This document shows positions 28,238 to 36,590 of a stretch of 64,000 nucleotides of DNA, one piece after another. The DNA lies in contig NZ_BLWI01000012.1 of assembly GCF_013282155.1 (NCBI RefSeq), positions 248,001-312,000 on the forward strand, written 5' to 3'. Below the pieces are notes generated by a model that did no database searches, had not been told where the DNA came from, and saw nothing but the letters and a program-made list of their open reading frames with translations. Numbering within the stretch: position 1 is the first letter of the stretch; each line of letters opens with the position of its first letter. Position numbers and translations under genes: made by a program. The DNA comes from Sulfitobacter sp. HGT1 (GTDB taxonomy: Bacteria; Pseudomonadota; Alphaproteobacteria; Rhodobacterales; Rhodobacteraceae).

Positions 28238-31200
28238 CTAGGCGACCAGTTTTTCGGCCTTTTTCAAATCAACCGATACCAGCTGACTGACGCCTTGTTC
28301 GGCCATGGTGACACCAAACAGGCGGTCCATCCGTGCCATCGTGACCGCGTGATGGGTGATAATCAAAAACCGCGTATTCGTCTGACGACACATTTCATCC
28401 AGCAAATCGCAAAACCGCGTTACGTTCGCATCATCCAGCGGGGCGTCGACTTCGTCCAGCACACAGATCGGTGCGGGGTTGGCCAGGAACACCGCAAAGA
28501 TCAGCGCCATCGCCGTCAGGGTTTGCTCTCCGCCAGACAGCAAGCTCAAGGTGCTCAGCTTTTTGCCCGGTGGCTGGCACATGATCTCCAGGCCTGCCTC
28601 AAGCGGGTCCTCTGATTCGACCATGACCAAATTCGCCTCGCCACCGTTGAACAGGTGTCGGAACAACATCGTGAAATTGCTGTTCACCTGCTCGAAGGCC
28701 GTCAAAAGCCGCTCGCGCCCCTCTCGGTTCAGGCTCGAAATGCCACTGCGCAACGTCTTGATCGCTTCGGTCAGGTCGTCTTTTTCTTTTGTAAGATTGT
28801 CGTGCTCTTCCTGAACCTCACGGGCGTCTTCTTCGGCGCGCAGGTTCACCGCCCCCAATGCCTCCCGCTGACGCTTGAGCCGGTTCACGTCGGTTTCCAA
28901 AGCCTCAGATGCCGGCATCTGGTCAGGATCAACGTCCAGAGATGTCAACAATTGGTTCGGCGTCATTTGCTGGTCTTCGGCAATCCGCTCTGCGGCATAG
29001 GCCACGGTTTCCTTGGCCGCATCCGCCCGCGCCTCGGACCGCGCGCGGGCCTCCCGCGCCTCCGAGGCCAGGCGCTCTGCATCGCGCTCTGCTATCGTCG
29101 CCTCGCGCAACGTCCCCTCCGCGACCGACAAACGATCTGCGGCTTCAGCCTTGCGGGCATCTGCGATTGTGATCGCCTCCGTCAACTCATCCCGCTTGGC
29201 GGCAATCTCGGCTGGTGCCGCGTTCGCTTCTTTCAGCTCGGCCTCGGACCCGGTTTTGCGGTCCACCAGCTCCGCGCTGCGCTTTTCCGCAGTCTCAAGG
29301 CGATGCCGCCAACCGCTCAGCTCCTTGGTGACTTCTTGCGACCGCTTCAGGCGGGCATCGCCTTCGCGGCGCAACTCGTCATGGGCAGACCGGCGCGACA
29401 TCATCGCAATCCGTGCCCCCTCAACGCTCATGCGCAATGTCTCGACGCCTTCGCGGGCCTCTGCCACATCGTCCAGATCGGCCAGCGCGCGCTCTGCCTC
29501 CATCACCTGCTGGCGGCCGGCCATGGCCTCTTCCTCGTGGCGCGATACGGCCAGACCCAGACTTTCCAACCGCCCCTGAGCAAGATTGCGATCGGCTTCA
29601 GCCCTGCTCAGGGCGCGGCCTGCATCCGCAACTGCGCGGTCGGCATCGCGCCGCGCCTCACGGGCCTGTTTGTCCGCAAGCGTTTGCGCGGCCAAGGTGC
29701 GCTGCAACGCATCATGGGCATCACGCGCGCCGTCTGCCCGTTGGCTTGCTTGCTCCAGCGATTGTTTCAATACTTCCAAGCGGTTGATTTGCTGCAACCT
29801 TAGCGCGGCAGCCGAAGGCGCATCCTCGGCCCAGGCCCTGAACCCGTCCCACCGCCACAAATCCCCTTCGGGCGATACCAGCCGTTGCCCCGGCTTCAAT
29901 GCAGCTTGCAAACGCGGGCCATCATCGGCTTCGACCAGTCCGATCTGGCTCATCCGGCGGGCCAGAACATCGGGCAATGACACATGCGCCGTCAATGCTG
30001 TCACCCCATCAGGCAAGGGCTGCACCACGTCATAGGCAGGCAAGACCGCCCAGCCCGAGGGGCCATCCGCGTCGACTTGGGGGGCGCGCAGATCATCCGC
30101 CAAGGCAGCACCAAGCGCTTTTTCAAACCCGTGTTCGACCTGCAAACGGTCCAGAATTTGGCCGCCCTCTGCCGTGTCCCGTTCCACCAGCTTGGCCAGC
30201 GCACCCGCTTCCGCCCGCAAGGCGTTCATCTCGCCTTCGGCTTCCGATCGCTCCGCGCGCGCGTCAGCTTCGCGGCTTTGGGTCTGGGCGCGGGCTTCCT
30301 CCGCTGCATTCAACGCCTGTTCGGCATCGGTCGCCTGCTGTGTCGCGGCCGCCTCAGCTTGAGTGGCAAGATCAAAATCAGCGGCGGCTTTGACCAGCGC
30401 AGCCTTGCTTTGTGCCACAGCGTCGCGCGCTTTCTCGGCCTCGGCCTCCGACTTGGCCAGGGTTTTCCGGTTATCGCCCAGCAATCGTTCCGCAGATCCG
30501 TGACGGGCCGCAAGCCGGGCCACATCCTCGGTCATCTCCGACAATCCCGCTTCTTGCGCTTGCAGAACCGACGCCGCCTCGCTTGCAACTTCGGCGGCGG
30601 CTTCCAACGCAGCGCCATGGCCAGCGCCCGCTTTTGCAAGTTCCCGCGCCTCCCACTCAAGCCGCTCGATTGTTTCACCGGCATCGCGGTTCAACCCTGC
30701 TTCGCGTTCTATGTCGCGGGCAAGCTGTGCAATCCGCTTGGTCAGCGCGTCAATGGTTTCCTGCGCACGGGCTTCCTGATCGGCAAGCGTATCACGCTGC
30801 ACCCCGAGCCGCTGAAGCACCGCTGCGGCAATCGCATCTTCCTCGCGCAACGGCGGCAAGGCATCTTCGGCGATCTGGCGTGCTTTGGCTGCTTGGCGGA
30901 CCGTGCCTTCAGCCTGCGCCGCCGCTGTCACGCGGGCACGCAGTTCATCCGCCGCAGTGGCGCGCGCATCATCGGCTTCGCGCCAGCGGCGGTACAACAA
31001 CATGCCTTCGGATTTCCGCAGGTCATTGCCGATTTCACGATAGCGGGCGGCCTGCCGTGCTTGACGGGCCAGTTGCGCCAGTTGCGCCGCAAGCTGTTCA
31101 ATCACATCATCGACACGGGCCAGATTTGTCTCGGCACCGTTCAGTTTCAATTCGGCCTCGTGACGCCGGGCATAAAGGCCGGATATCCCTGCCGCCTCTT

Positions 31201-31693
31201 CCAGAATGCGGCGGCGGTTTTTCGGCTTTGCGTTGATCAGTTCCGAAATCTGGCCCTGCCGTACCAAAGCGGGGGAATGTGCCCCGGTCGAAGCATCTGC
31301 GAACAACATCTGAACATCGCGGGCCCGTACATCCTTGCCTGCCGCTTTATAGGCGCTGCCGACATCGCGCGTGATCCGCCTGATGATTTCGATCTGGTCG
31401 GTGTCGTTGAACCCCGCAGGGGCCAGGCGTTCGGTGTTATCAATATGCAACGCCACTTCGGCAAAATTGCGGGCCGGACGGGTCGAAGCACCGGCAAAGA
31501 TGACGTCTTCCATCCCGCCGCCCCGCATCGCTGTGGGCCGGTTTTCACCCATCACCCAACGCAAGGCTTCAAGAAGGTTGGATTTTCCACAGCCGTTGGG
31601 GCCGACCACACCTGTCAGACCATCGGCGATGATCAGATCGGTTGGATCAACAAAGCTTTTAAACCCCGTCAGTCTGAGTTTTGAAAACCGCAA
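28238..31693 (-). CDS. smc: Chromosome segregation protein SMC
   Basis: 1151 aa. ATPase that forms the condensin ring with ScpA and ScpB. N-terminal FKSFVDPTDL and Walker A GPNGCGKSN (about 32-40); two long coiled coils rich in Ala, Glu and Arg (about 170-500 and 650-1000) flank a hinge near residues 510-640. The C-terminal ABC signature LSGGEQTLTAMAL and Walker B ICVLDEVDAPLDDANV complete the head. Length is normal. A small lipoprotein gene lies 118 bp upstream on the same strand. Confidence 0.98.
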   Translation of the reverse strand: MRFSKLRLTGFKSFVDPTDLIIADGLTGVVGPNGCGKSNLLEALRWVMGENRPTAMRGGGMEDVIFAGASTRPARNFAEVALHIDNTERLAPAGFNDTDQIEIIRRITRDVGSAYKAAGKDVRARDVQMLFADASTGAHSPALVRQGQISELINAKPKNRRRILEEAAGISGLYARRHEAELKLNGAETNLARVDDVIEQLAAQLAQLARQARQAARYREIGNDLRKSEGMLLYRRWREADDARATAADELRARVTAAAQAEGTVRQAAKARQIAEDALPPLREEDAIAAAVLQRLGVQRDTLADQEARAQETIDALTKRIAQLARDIEREAGLNRDAGETIERLEWEARELAKAGAGHGAALEAAAEVASEAASVLQAQEAGLSEMTEDVARLAARHGSAERLLGDNRKTLAKSEAEAEKARDAVAQSKAALVKAAADFDLATQAEAAATQQATDAEQALNAAEEARAQTQSREADARAERSEAEGEMNALRAEAGALAKLVERDTAEGGQILDRLQVEHGFEKALGAALADDLRAPQVDADGPSGWAVLPAYDVVQPLPDGVTALTAHVSLPDVLARRMSQIGLVEADDGPRLQAALKPGQRLVSPEGDLWRWDGFRAWAEDAPSAAALRLQQINRLEVLKQSLEQASQRADGARDAHDALQRTLAAQTLADKQAREARRDADRAVADAGRALSRAEADRNLAQGRLESLGLAVSRHEEEAMAGRQQVMEAERALADLDDVAEAREGVETLRMSVEGARIAMMSRRSAHDELRREGDARLKRSQEVTKELSGWRHRLETAEKRSAELVDRKTGSEAELKEANAAPAEIAAKRDELTEAITIADARKAEAADRLSVAEGTLREATIAERDAERLASEAREARARSEARADAAKETVAYAAERIAEDQQMTPNQLLTSLDVDPDQMPASEALETDVNRLKRQREALGAVNLRAEEDAREVQEEHDNLTKEKDDLTEAIKTLRSGISSLNREGRERLLTAFEQVNSNFTMLFRHLFNGGEANLVMVESEDPLEAGLEIMCQPPGKKLSTLSLLSGGEQTLTAMALIFAVFLANPAPICVLDEVDAPLDDANVTRFCDLLDEMCRQTNTRFLIITHHAVTMARMDRLFGVTMAEQGVSQLVSVDLKKAEKLVA

Positions 31694-31811
31694 ACGTCCC
31701 TCGTGTGGCTGATTCCTAGAATGTCCGCCAGTTGGCGCGATCCGCCGCGCCCTGTCAATCCAAACACTCTAGGGAAGGCCGTCTACCGCCGCTTATCCAC
31801 AAGATATTGCG

Positions 31812-32219
31812 TTAAGCAGGGGCCATGCAGGACAGTTTTCGGACCGGCGGGTCATGATTTTTGGTCAGTCGTGGTGCCCCCTCCACACAGGTTGGCGGGG
31901 TCGTTTGCCGTGACTTTAGCCCATTCCCGCGACAATCCAGAACGCCGGTGGCCAATGCCTGATCGCCCAAGACGTCCCTGACCTCGCAGCCGCTGACCGC
32001 AAACATCGCCAGCGCCGCACGGTTTCTGATTGGCCCGAAACGGGGGGCGTATTCCGGATTAACGCGCATCGCTTCGGCCATTTCACCCCGAATGCGCACG
32101 TCGAATAGCGATCCGTCCACTTCGATCCGTGTGGCAGTCAGGCCCCTGAAATGCGGCCCAGGGGTGTTGCAAGCCGCAAGGCCGAACAAGATGGCGATGA
32201 ACAAAAATGCAGGTTTCAT
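31812..32219 (-). CDS. Putative lipoprotein, function unknown
   Basis: 135 aa. Signal peptide MKPAFLFIAILFGLAAC with a lipobox cysteine at about residue 17. The mature part contains ATRIEVDGSLFDVRIRGEMAEA, a short beta-rich region, and FAVSGCEVRDVLGDQALATGVLDC. I recognise no named family. Start has no strong alternative. It lies upstream of smc in the same direction and is divergent from the GntR-type regulator. Confidence 0.65.
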   Translation of the reverse strand: MKPAFLFIAILFGLAACNTPGPHFRGLTATRIEVDGSLFDVRIRGEMAEAMRVNPEYAPRFGPIRNRAALAMFAVSGCEVRDVLGDQALATGVLDCRGNGLKSRQTTPPTCVEGAPRLTKNHDPPVRKLSCMAPA

Positions 32220-32289
32220 GCCAAATGGCTAACCCACGGTACTTAACAATCTGTGAACCTTTGACAAAGACATTGCCGCCACCTGCTCG

Positions 32290-32308
32290 TGGTCATATAT
32301 TTTGACCA
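32290..32308. promoter_or_regulatory. Candidate GntR/FadR-type operator
   Basis: TGGTCA, 7 bp, TGACCA, a perfect palindrome 17 bp upstream of the regulator start. FadR/GntR-family sites commonly carry TGGT...ACCA arms, though usually with a shorter spacer. Location suits autorepression. A TTGACA hexamer is at 32261-32266 without a convincing -10 at the right distance. Confidence 0.4.
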
Positions 32309-32324
32309 ATTCAAGAGGGACCCA

Positions 32325-33095
32325 ATGCCATTTAAACCCGTATCATCTGAAAAGCTGTCACATGCTGTGGTCCGGCAGGTAGAGCAACTGATCTTGCGCG
32401 GGATCCTGCGCCCGGGGGAACGCCTGCCTGCCGAACGCGAATTGGCCAAGCGCCTTGACGTGTCGCGCCCCTCGTTGCGCGATGCGATTGCGCAGCTTGA
32501 ACAGTCGGGGCTTTTGACCGCCAAGCCTGGCGCGGGGGTCTATGTGGCCGATGTGCTGGGCGGGGCCTTTTCACCGCCCCTGATCGAACTGTTTGCCCGT
32601 CATGACGAGGCCGTGTTCGACTATCTGTCATTCCGCCGCGATATGGAAGGGCTGGCGGCAGAGCGCGCAGCGCGTTTGGCATCAGACACCGACCTGAAAG
32701 TTGTAGATACGATTTTCAGCAAGATGGAGGCGGCCCAAGACAAGCGGGCGAACGAGGACGAGGCGCAACTGGATGCGCAGTTCCACATGGCGATTATCGA
32801 GGCGAGCCATAATGTCGTGATGCTGCATATGATGCGGTCGATGTACGACCTGTTGCAGGGCGGCGTATTTTACAACCGCCAGGTGATGTTCAAACAGCGG
32901 ACCACACGTTCGGCCCTGCTGGACCAGCACCGCAGCATCAATGACGCCCTGCAAGCACGCGATCCGGCAGGCGCGCGGATGGCCGTGGAGGCGCATTTGA
33001 ACTATGTCGAAAACGCCCTGCGGGACCAGCAACGCGCCGAGCGCAACGAAGTCGTCGCACACCAACGCCTGCAGCACGAAACGCAGCAAGACTGA
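32325..33095 (+). CDS. FadR/GntR-family transcriptional regulator
   Basis: 256 aa. The winged helix (about residues 8-75) contains LILRGILRPGERLPAERELA and VSRPSLRDAIAQLEQSGLL. The C-terminal FCD effector domain (about 95-235) has the metal/acid-binding pattern AQLDAQFHMAIIEASHN and the later LDQHRSINDAL. This is the PdhR/LldR/GlcC-like branch, whose members sense small carboxylates. No target is evident: the gene is divergent from a lipoprotein and convergent with the ATP synthase operon. The ATG at 32325 follows AGAGGGA; an upstream in-frame start at 32289 lies within the palindrome. Confidence 0.87.
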   Translation: MPFKPVSSEKLSHAVVRQVEQLILRGILRPGERLPAERELAKRLDVSRPSLRDAIAQLEQSGLLTAKPGAGVYVADVLGGAFSPPLIELFARHDEAVFDYLSFRRDMEGLAAERAARLASDTDLKVVDTIFSKMEAAQDKRANEDEAQLDAQFHMAIIEASHNVVMLHMMRSMYDLLQGGVFYNRQVMFKQRTTRSALLDQHRSINDALQARDPAGARMAVEAHLNYVENALRDQQRAERNEVVAHQRLQHETQQD

Positions 33096-33121
33096 TTAAG
33101 AACGAGACGTCCGGAAACGAA

Positions 33122-33152
33122 AAAAGGCCCCGGAGAAACTCCGAGGCCTTTT
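33122..33152. terminator. Bidirectional Rho-independent terminator
   Basis: AAAAGGCC-C-CGGAG, loop AAA, CTCCG-A-GGCCTTTT: a 13-bp stem with one mismatch, A-rich on the left and T-rich on the right. It lies between the convergent regulator (stop 33095) and atpF (stop 33170), serving both. Confidence 0.88.
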
Positions 33153-33169
33153 CGTCAGGAGTGAAAAGC

Positions 33170-33730
33170 TTAGTGCAGCTTTGCATCTACATCCGCGATG
33201 GCGCTGTCGATCAGGGCATTGCCTTCTGCGGCAGTCATCTTCTTGGCGATGACATCCTTGGCAGCGGCGATTGCGATCACGATGGCTTGGTCGCGTACTT
33301 CTTTCACGGCAGCAGCCTGAGCAGATTCGATCTGTTCTTCGGCAGCAGCCAACCGGCGTACGATGGATTTCTCCAGGTCAGCGCGGGCTTGTGCGGCAGC
33401 TTCGGTTGCTTCTGCTTTGGCAGCCGTCACGATCCGGTCGGCCTGATCTTTTACTTCTTGTTGCTTGCGCTCGTAGCTGGCCAGAAGCGTCTGCGCTTCT
33501 TCGCGAAGGGCACGTGCCTCCTCCAGTTCCGACTTGATCCCGTCAGCCCGCTTGTCGAGCATGCCCGACAGCAAGGATGGCACTTTGAAATAGAACAAAA
33601 CGCCGATGAACAGGATGAAGGCCAACAACACGATAAAATCTGTGTTTTTCAGCGAAAAGAAAACGTCGCCCGCTGCAAAAGCCGGTGATGCCACCAAACC
33701 TGCAATCAAAGCTGAGAAAGTCAAACGCAT
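33170..33730 (-). CDS. atpF: F0F1 ATP synthase subunit b
   Basis: 186 aa. Peripheral-stalk subunit: an N-terminal hydrophobic leader, a membrane helix at about residues 33-52 (FIVLLAFILFIGVLFYF) and a long charged alpha-helix rich in Ala, Glu, Lys and Arg to the end. MRLTFSALIAGLVASPAFA looks like a cleavable signal, as in many alphaproteobacterial b subunits. Last gene of the leftward F0 operon, 3 bp after the b' gene; the F1 genes are not in this window, as is usual in Rhodobacterales. Confidence 0.94.
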   Translation of the reverse strand: MRLTFSALIAGLVASPAFAAGDVFFSLKNTDFIVLLAFILFIGVLFYFKVPSLLSGMLDKRADGIKSELEEARALREEAQTLLASYERKQQEVKDQADRIVTAAKAEATEAAAQARADLEKSIVRRLAAAEEQIESAQAAAVKEVRDQAIVIAIAAAKDVIAKKMTAAEGNALIDSAIADVDAKLH

Positions 33731-33733
33731 GGC

Positions 33734-34285
33734 TTATCCTTTCATCCGGGCTTCGACGGCCGCGGAAACAGTTTTCGCATCTGCGGAACCACCCAAGGCT
33801 GCAACAATCGCCTGAGCGGTGTCTTTCGCCACCTCTTCGACGTTCTGCATCGCACCTGCGCGAATTTCGGAGATCGCTTTTTCGGATTCAGCAGCTTTCG
33901 CGGCAATCTCTGCGTCTGCTGTCACAATCGCTTTGTCGAGATCGGCTTGAATGTCTGCTTTGGCGGCTGAGATGATACGCTGCGCTTCTGCGCGGGCATC
34001 GATCAGGGCCTTGTCATAAGCTGCTTCTGCCTCTGTTGCCTTGACCTTGAGGTCTTCGGCAGCAGCGATGTCATTGGTGATCGTGCCCTGGCGTTCAGCC
34101 AGAACAGAACCGATGCGTGGCAAAGCAATGCGGGACAGAATGAAGTAAATCGCAACAAGTGCTACGACCAGCCAGAAGATCTGGTTGCCGAACCATTCGC
34201 CGCAAAGTTGGGGCATGCCAATGGCACCGCCGAATTCGCTAACGCATGTGCCAGCGACTTCCATATCAAGTGGTTCAGTTGCCAT
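33734..34285 (-). CDS. F0F1 ATP synthase subunit b'
   Basis: 183 aa. Second, diverged stalk subunit found in phototrophs and Alphaproteobacteria (named atpX, atpG or atpF'), which pairs with b. A short N-terminus with [20 protein letters not shown] leads into a membrane helix at about 35-55 ([13 protein letters not shown]), then [17 protein letters not shown] and a long charged helix. The pattern matches b' rather than b. Lies between atpE and atpF in the operon. Confidence 0.93.
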   Translation of the reverse strand: MATEPLDMEVAGTCVSEFGGAIGMPQLCGEWFGNQIFWLVVALVAIYFILSRIALPRIGSVLAERQGTITNDIAAAEDLKVKATEAEAAYDKALIDARAEAQRIISAAKADIQADLDKAIVTADAEIAAKAAESEKAISEIRAGAMQNVEEVAKDTAQAIVAALGGSADAKTVSAAVEARMKG

Positions 34286-34371
34286 TATGGCCTCCTGTCA
34301 AAACGTTCAAATCCCTTGGGCAGCGCGCCGTAACGCGCTGCCCGAAGCGTAAGGAAGTGTCAGTCTGACGC

Positions 34372-34608
34372 TTAAACGGCGAACATCAACAGCAGAGCAA
34401 CGAGGAACGAGAAGATCCCCAGGGCTTCTGCAAACGCGATGCCGATGAACAGTGTTGCAGTCTGACCAGCAGCTGCCGAAGGGTTGCGAAGTGCGCCGGC
34501 AAGGTAGTTGCCTGCGACGTTGCCCACACCGACTGCCGCGCCGCCCATGCCCATGCATGCCAGACCCGCGCCAATGTATGCGCCCATTTGTACGATATCG
34601 CCTTCCAT
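34372..34608 (-). CDS. atpE: F0F1 ATP synthase subunit c
   Basis: 78 aa, two membrane helices forming the rotor ring. The loop [12 protein letters not shown] is the conserved RNP turn that meets the central stalk. The ion-binding glutamate is in [19 protein letters not shown]; there are no Na+-binding side chains around it, so proton use is expected. Strong ribosome-binding site AAGGAGAA before the start. An 86-bp gap with GC-rich sequence follows it before the b' gene. Confidence 0.97.
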   Translation of the reverse strand: MEGDIVQMGAYIGAGLACMGMGGAAVGVGNVAGNYLAGALRNPSAAAGQTATLFIGIAFAEALGIFSFLVALLLMFAV

Positions 34609-34675
34609 GAGAATTCTCCTTACGATGGAATTGAGGTGATGAAGTGGGGCAGGTCAGAATGACCCACGCCCGTTG

Positions 34676-35434
34676 TTAGTGATGCGGATGAAGCGCGTCT
34701 TTCAGATAGACACACGTCAAGATGGTGAACACGTAGGCCTGGATAAAGGACACCAGGATTTCGAGACCGTACATCGCGGTGATCGCGACGATGGAAAACG
34801 GTGCGATGGCAGCGATCGCGGCAAAGCCGGCGAAAACCTTGATCACAGCGTGACCGGCCATCATGTTACCCGCCAAACGAATGGAGTGGCTGACGGGGCG
34901 CACGAAATACGAGATGATTTCGATCAGTGCCAGAATGGGGCGCAACGCGAGCGGTGCGCTGGAGACCCAGAACAGGCTCAGGAACGAAGCGCCGTTCTTG
35001 ACGAAACCAAGGATGGTGACACCAAAGAATACTGCAAAGGCCATGACCGCGGTAACTGCGATATGCGACGTTGGCGTGAAGGCCATTGGCAGCAGGCCAA
35101 GGAAGTTGGAAAAGACGATGAACATGAACAAGGTCATGATGTAGGGGAAATATTTGACCCCGTCTTTGCCACAGATGTCTTCGACCATCTTGTAGATAAA
35201 GCCGTAAGCAAGTTCGCCTACCGACTGCATCCGCGTTGGAACAACCGACCGCTTGGAGGTGCCCAGAACCAGCAAGGCAAACACTGCAAGAACGGCCAGT
35301 GCCATCCAGACGGTTGCGTTGGTGATTGTGTACCAAGAAACAGCGCCGTCGCCGAAGAACGGCTTAACGATGAACTGATCCATCGGGTGGAAAACCAAGC
35401 CGCCCGCTTCTTCGCCGTGTGCTTCTGCCGCCAT
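34676..35434 (-). CDS. atpB: F0F1 ATP synthase subunit a
   Basis: 252 aa with five to six membrane segments. It forms the proton half-channels next to the c ring. The essential arginine is in [14 protein letters not shown], and the C-terminal [19 protein letters not shown] is conserved. [17 protein letters not shown] is another family mark. Starts 1 bp after the atpI stop. Confidence 0.97.
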   Translation of the reverse strand: MAAEAHGEEAGGLVFHPMDQFIVKPFFGDGAVSWYTITNATVWMALAVLAVFALLVLGTSKRSVVPTRMQSVGELAYGFIYKMVEDICGKDGVKYFPYIMTLFMFIVFSNFLGLLPMAFTPTSHIAVTAVMAFAVFFGVTILGFVKNGASFLSLFWVSSAPLALRPILALIEIISYFVRPVSHSIRLAGNMMAGHAVIKVFAGFAAIAAIAPFSIVAITAMYGLEILVSFIQAYVFTILTCVYLKDALHPHH

Positions 35435-35435
35435 G

Positions 35436-35765
35436 TCAGGGCCCTTTATCTTCTTCGACCGTTTCGGCCATCTTCTTTTCCTGGATTTCCTGCGCAGAGC
35501 GGAGCATCGTCTTTACCCCGGCCGCAAGGCCCAGCATCACAAACAGCACCATAAACAACGGGAGCGTTCCAAAGAACCAGTCCAACGTGTATCCGATGCC
35601 AAAACCGATCCCAAGACCGGCGCAAAGTTCAATCACCATCCGCCAGGCAAGCGATGCCTGAGAATAATGTTCATCTACTCGGGGTTTCGGCTCTTGAGCC
35701 TTCTTTGCCGCTGCAATCTTTGCCTCAAGCTGCTCTAGTCGCTGCTGTTGGTCCGGATCGGTCAC
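35436..35765 (-). CDS. atpI: AtpI/AtpZ-family ATP synthase assembly protein
   Basis: 109 aa. A charged N-terminus (about 1-40, with [15 protein letters not shown]) precedes two membrane segments: [19 protein letters not shown] and [18 protein letters not shown]. This is the AtpZ/AtpI pattern; such proteins aid c-ring assembly or ion supply. The start is a GTG with AAGGGATA about 8 bases before it. First gene of the F0 operon; the 251 bp upstream hold the promoter. Confidence 0.9.
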   Translation of the reverse strand: MTDPDQQQRLEQLEAKIAAAKKAQEPKPRVDEHYSQASLAWRMVIELCAGLGIGFGIGYTLDWFFGTLPLFMVLFVMLGLAAGVKTMLRSAQEIQEKKMAETVEEDKGP

Positions 35766-35831
35766 GCCAAATATCCCTTTGGATGTGTTGGTGCTTAGCT
35801 ACTTTCACTACCCATCCGAGTCAACAGGTTA

Positions 35832-35868
35832 CCAAATCGAATTAACCCGTTGATTTTGAACGATTTGG
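35832..35868. promoter_or_regulatory. Inverted repeat upstream of the F0 operon
   Basis: CCAAATCG (35832-35839) and CGATTTGG (35861-35868), a perfect 8-bp pair 21 bp apart, in the divergent region between atpI and the ArsR gene. Could form a hairpin in the atp leader or bind a protein. No T run. Evidence is symmetry and position only. Confidence 0.3.
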
Positions 35869-35937
35869 CATTTCGAAAGCTGCGACAAATCGTCAATCAC
35901 GGTATCCAGAACCCCTGCAAACGCGCCCGTTTATTAT

Positions 35938-35953
35938 TCAACCTTTTGGTTGA
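35938..35953. promoter_or_regulatory. Candidate ArsR operator
   Basis: TCAACC, TTTT, GGTTGA: a perfect palindrome of 16 bp, 63 bp before the ArsR start. ArsR-type repressors bind short interrupted palindromes at their own promoters, so autoregulation is plausible. Confidence 0.35.
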
Positions 35954-36016
35954 GGATACGATCCGCTATGGATAGCCAACACCATTCCCGCCCCTGAACA
36001 GAAGTACCCAAATCAG

Positions 36017-36373
36017 ATGTCCGCCCTGTTAGACGCAATCTTTGCCGCCCTGGCCGACCCGACCCGTCGGGCGATCCTATCCATGCTTCTTGAGGACGAC
36101 ATGGCGGTAACGGACGTAGCCGAACCATTCGACATGTCGTTGGCCGCGATTTCGAAACACCTGATCGTGCTGGAACGGGCGGGCCTGATCGCACAGGAAA
36201 AACGCGGGCGTCTGAAGTGGTGCAAACTTGAACCCTCGGCGCTAAAGCTGCCATCGGTGTGGATGCAGGGGTTCGGTCAGTTTGACCCGATAAATCTGGA
36301 TGATTTTGAGAAATTCTTGGCAGCGGAGATCAAAACGGGATCGTCAGACGCTAGCGGGGAAGAGCCGGAGTAG
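36017..36373 (+). CDS. ArsR-family transcriptional regulator
   Basis: 118 aa. Winged helix with LADPTRRAILSMLL, the recognition region MSLAAISKHLIVLERAGLI and the wing EKRGRLKWCKL. The metal-binding motif ELCVCD of ArsR/SmtB sensors is absent, so it is not an obvious metal sensor. This subgroup is often paired with an SRPBCC (Aha1-like) gene, but none follows here, and the downstream genes run in the opposite direction. Target unknown. Confidence 0.87.
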   Translation: MSALLDAIFAALADPTRRAILSMLLEDDMAVTDVAEPFDMSLAAISKHLIVLERAGLIAQEKRGRLKWCKLEPSALKLPSVWMQGFGQFDPINLDDFEKFLAAEIKTGSSDASGEEPE

Positions 36374-36387
36374 TTTAAGTAGTTTAA

Positions 36388-36426
36388 CTGGCTCTTCCAT
36401 GACGAGGTATTACACGGAAGAGCCAG
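36388..36426. terminator. Long hairpin after the ArsR gene
   Basis: CTGGCTCTTCC (36388-36398) and GGAAGAGCCAG (36416-36426) form a perfect 11-bp stem with a 17-base loop, 15 bp after the ArsR stop and 12 bp from the stop of the small leftward gene. It lacks a T run on either side, so it may stabilise mRNA ends rather than act as a simple terminator. Confidence 0.5.
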
Positions 36427-36437
36427 GCGTGATGTAG

Positions 36438-36515
36438 TTAGATGATGCCGAACGCAAAGCGCAAAATGGCAAGAACAACTACAACCAAACCAACTAGATA
36501 AATAATGCTACGCAT
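36438..36515 (-). CDS. 25-residue single-span membrane peptide
   Basis: The ATG at 36515 is preceded by AAAGGA at a 10-base spacing and opens a 25-codon frame ending at TAA. The product MRSIIYLVGLVVVVLAILRF continues with AFGII. It is almost entirely hydrophobic with one positive residue near each end, so a single membrane helix is expected. Small proteins of this look, starting MRxIIY(L/I)VG, are common in Rhodobacterales genomes as I recall, which supports it as real. Function unknown. It sits alone between two hairpins, downstream of ArsR and of the leftward EamA exporter. Confidence 0.65.
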   Translation of the reverse strand: MRSIIYLVGLVVVVLAILRFAFGII

Positions 36516-36560
36516 TTAACCATTCCTTTATGAACTTTCTGTGATCCAAACTCGGGAATG

Positions 36561-36586
36561 CGCACAATGGTTCCAGCGATTGTGCG
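36561..36586. terminator. Hairpin between the EamA gene and the membrane peptide gene
   Basis: CGCACAAT (36561-36568) and ATTGTGCG (36579-36586), perfect 8-bp arms with a 10-base loop, followed on the + strand by TTTATT. It lies 5 bp past the leftward EamA stop. A weak terminator for + strand transcripts, or a 3' stabilising hairpin for the EamA transcript. Confidence 0.4.
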
Positions 36587-36590
36587 TTTA

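Noticed and set aside
29984-31684. Long rightward frames opposite smc
   Set aside because: Antisense to the conserved smc coding region, with no recognisable domain or start signal.
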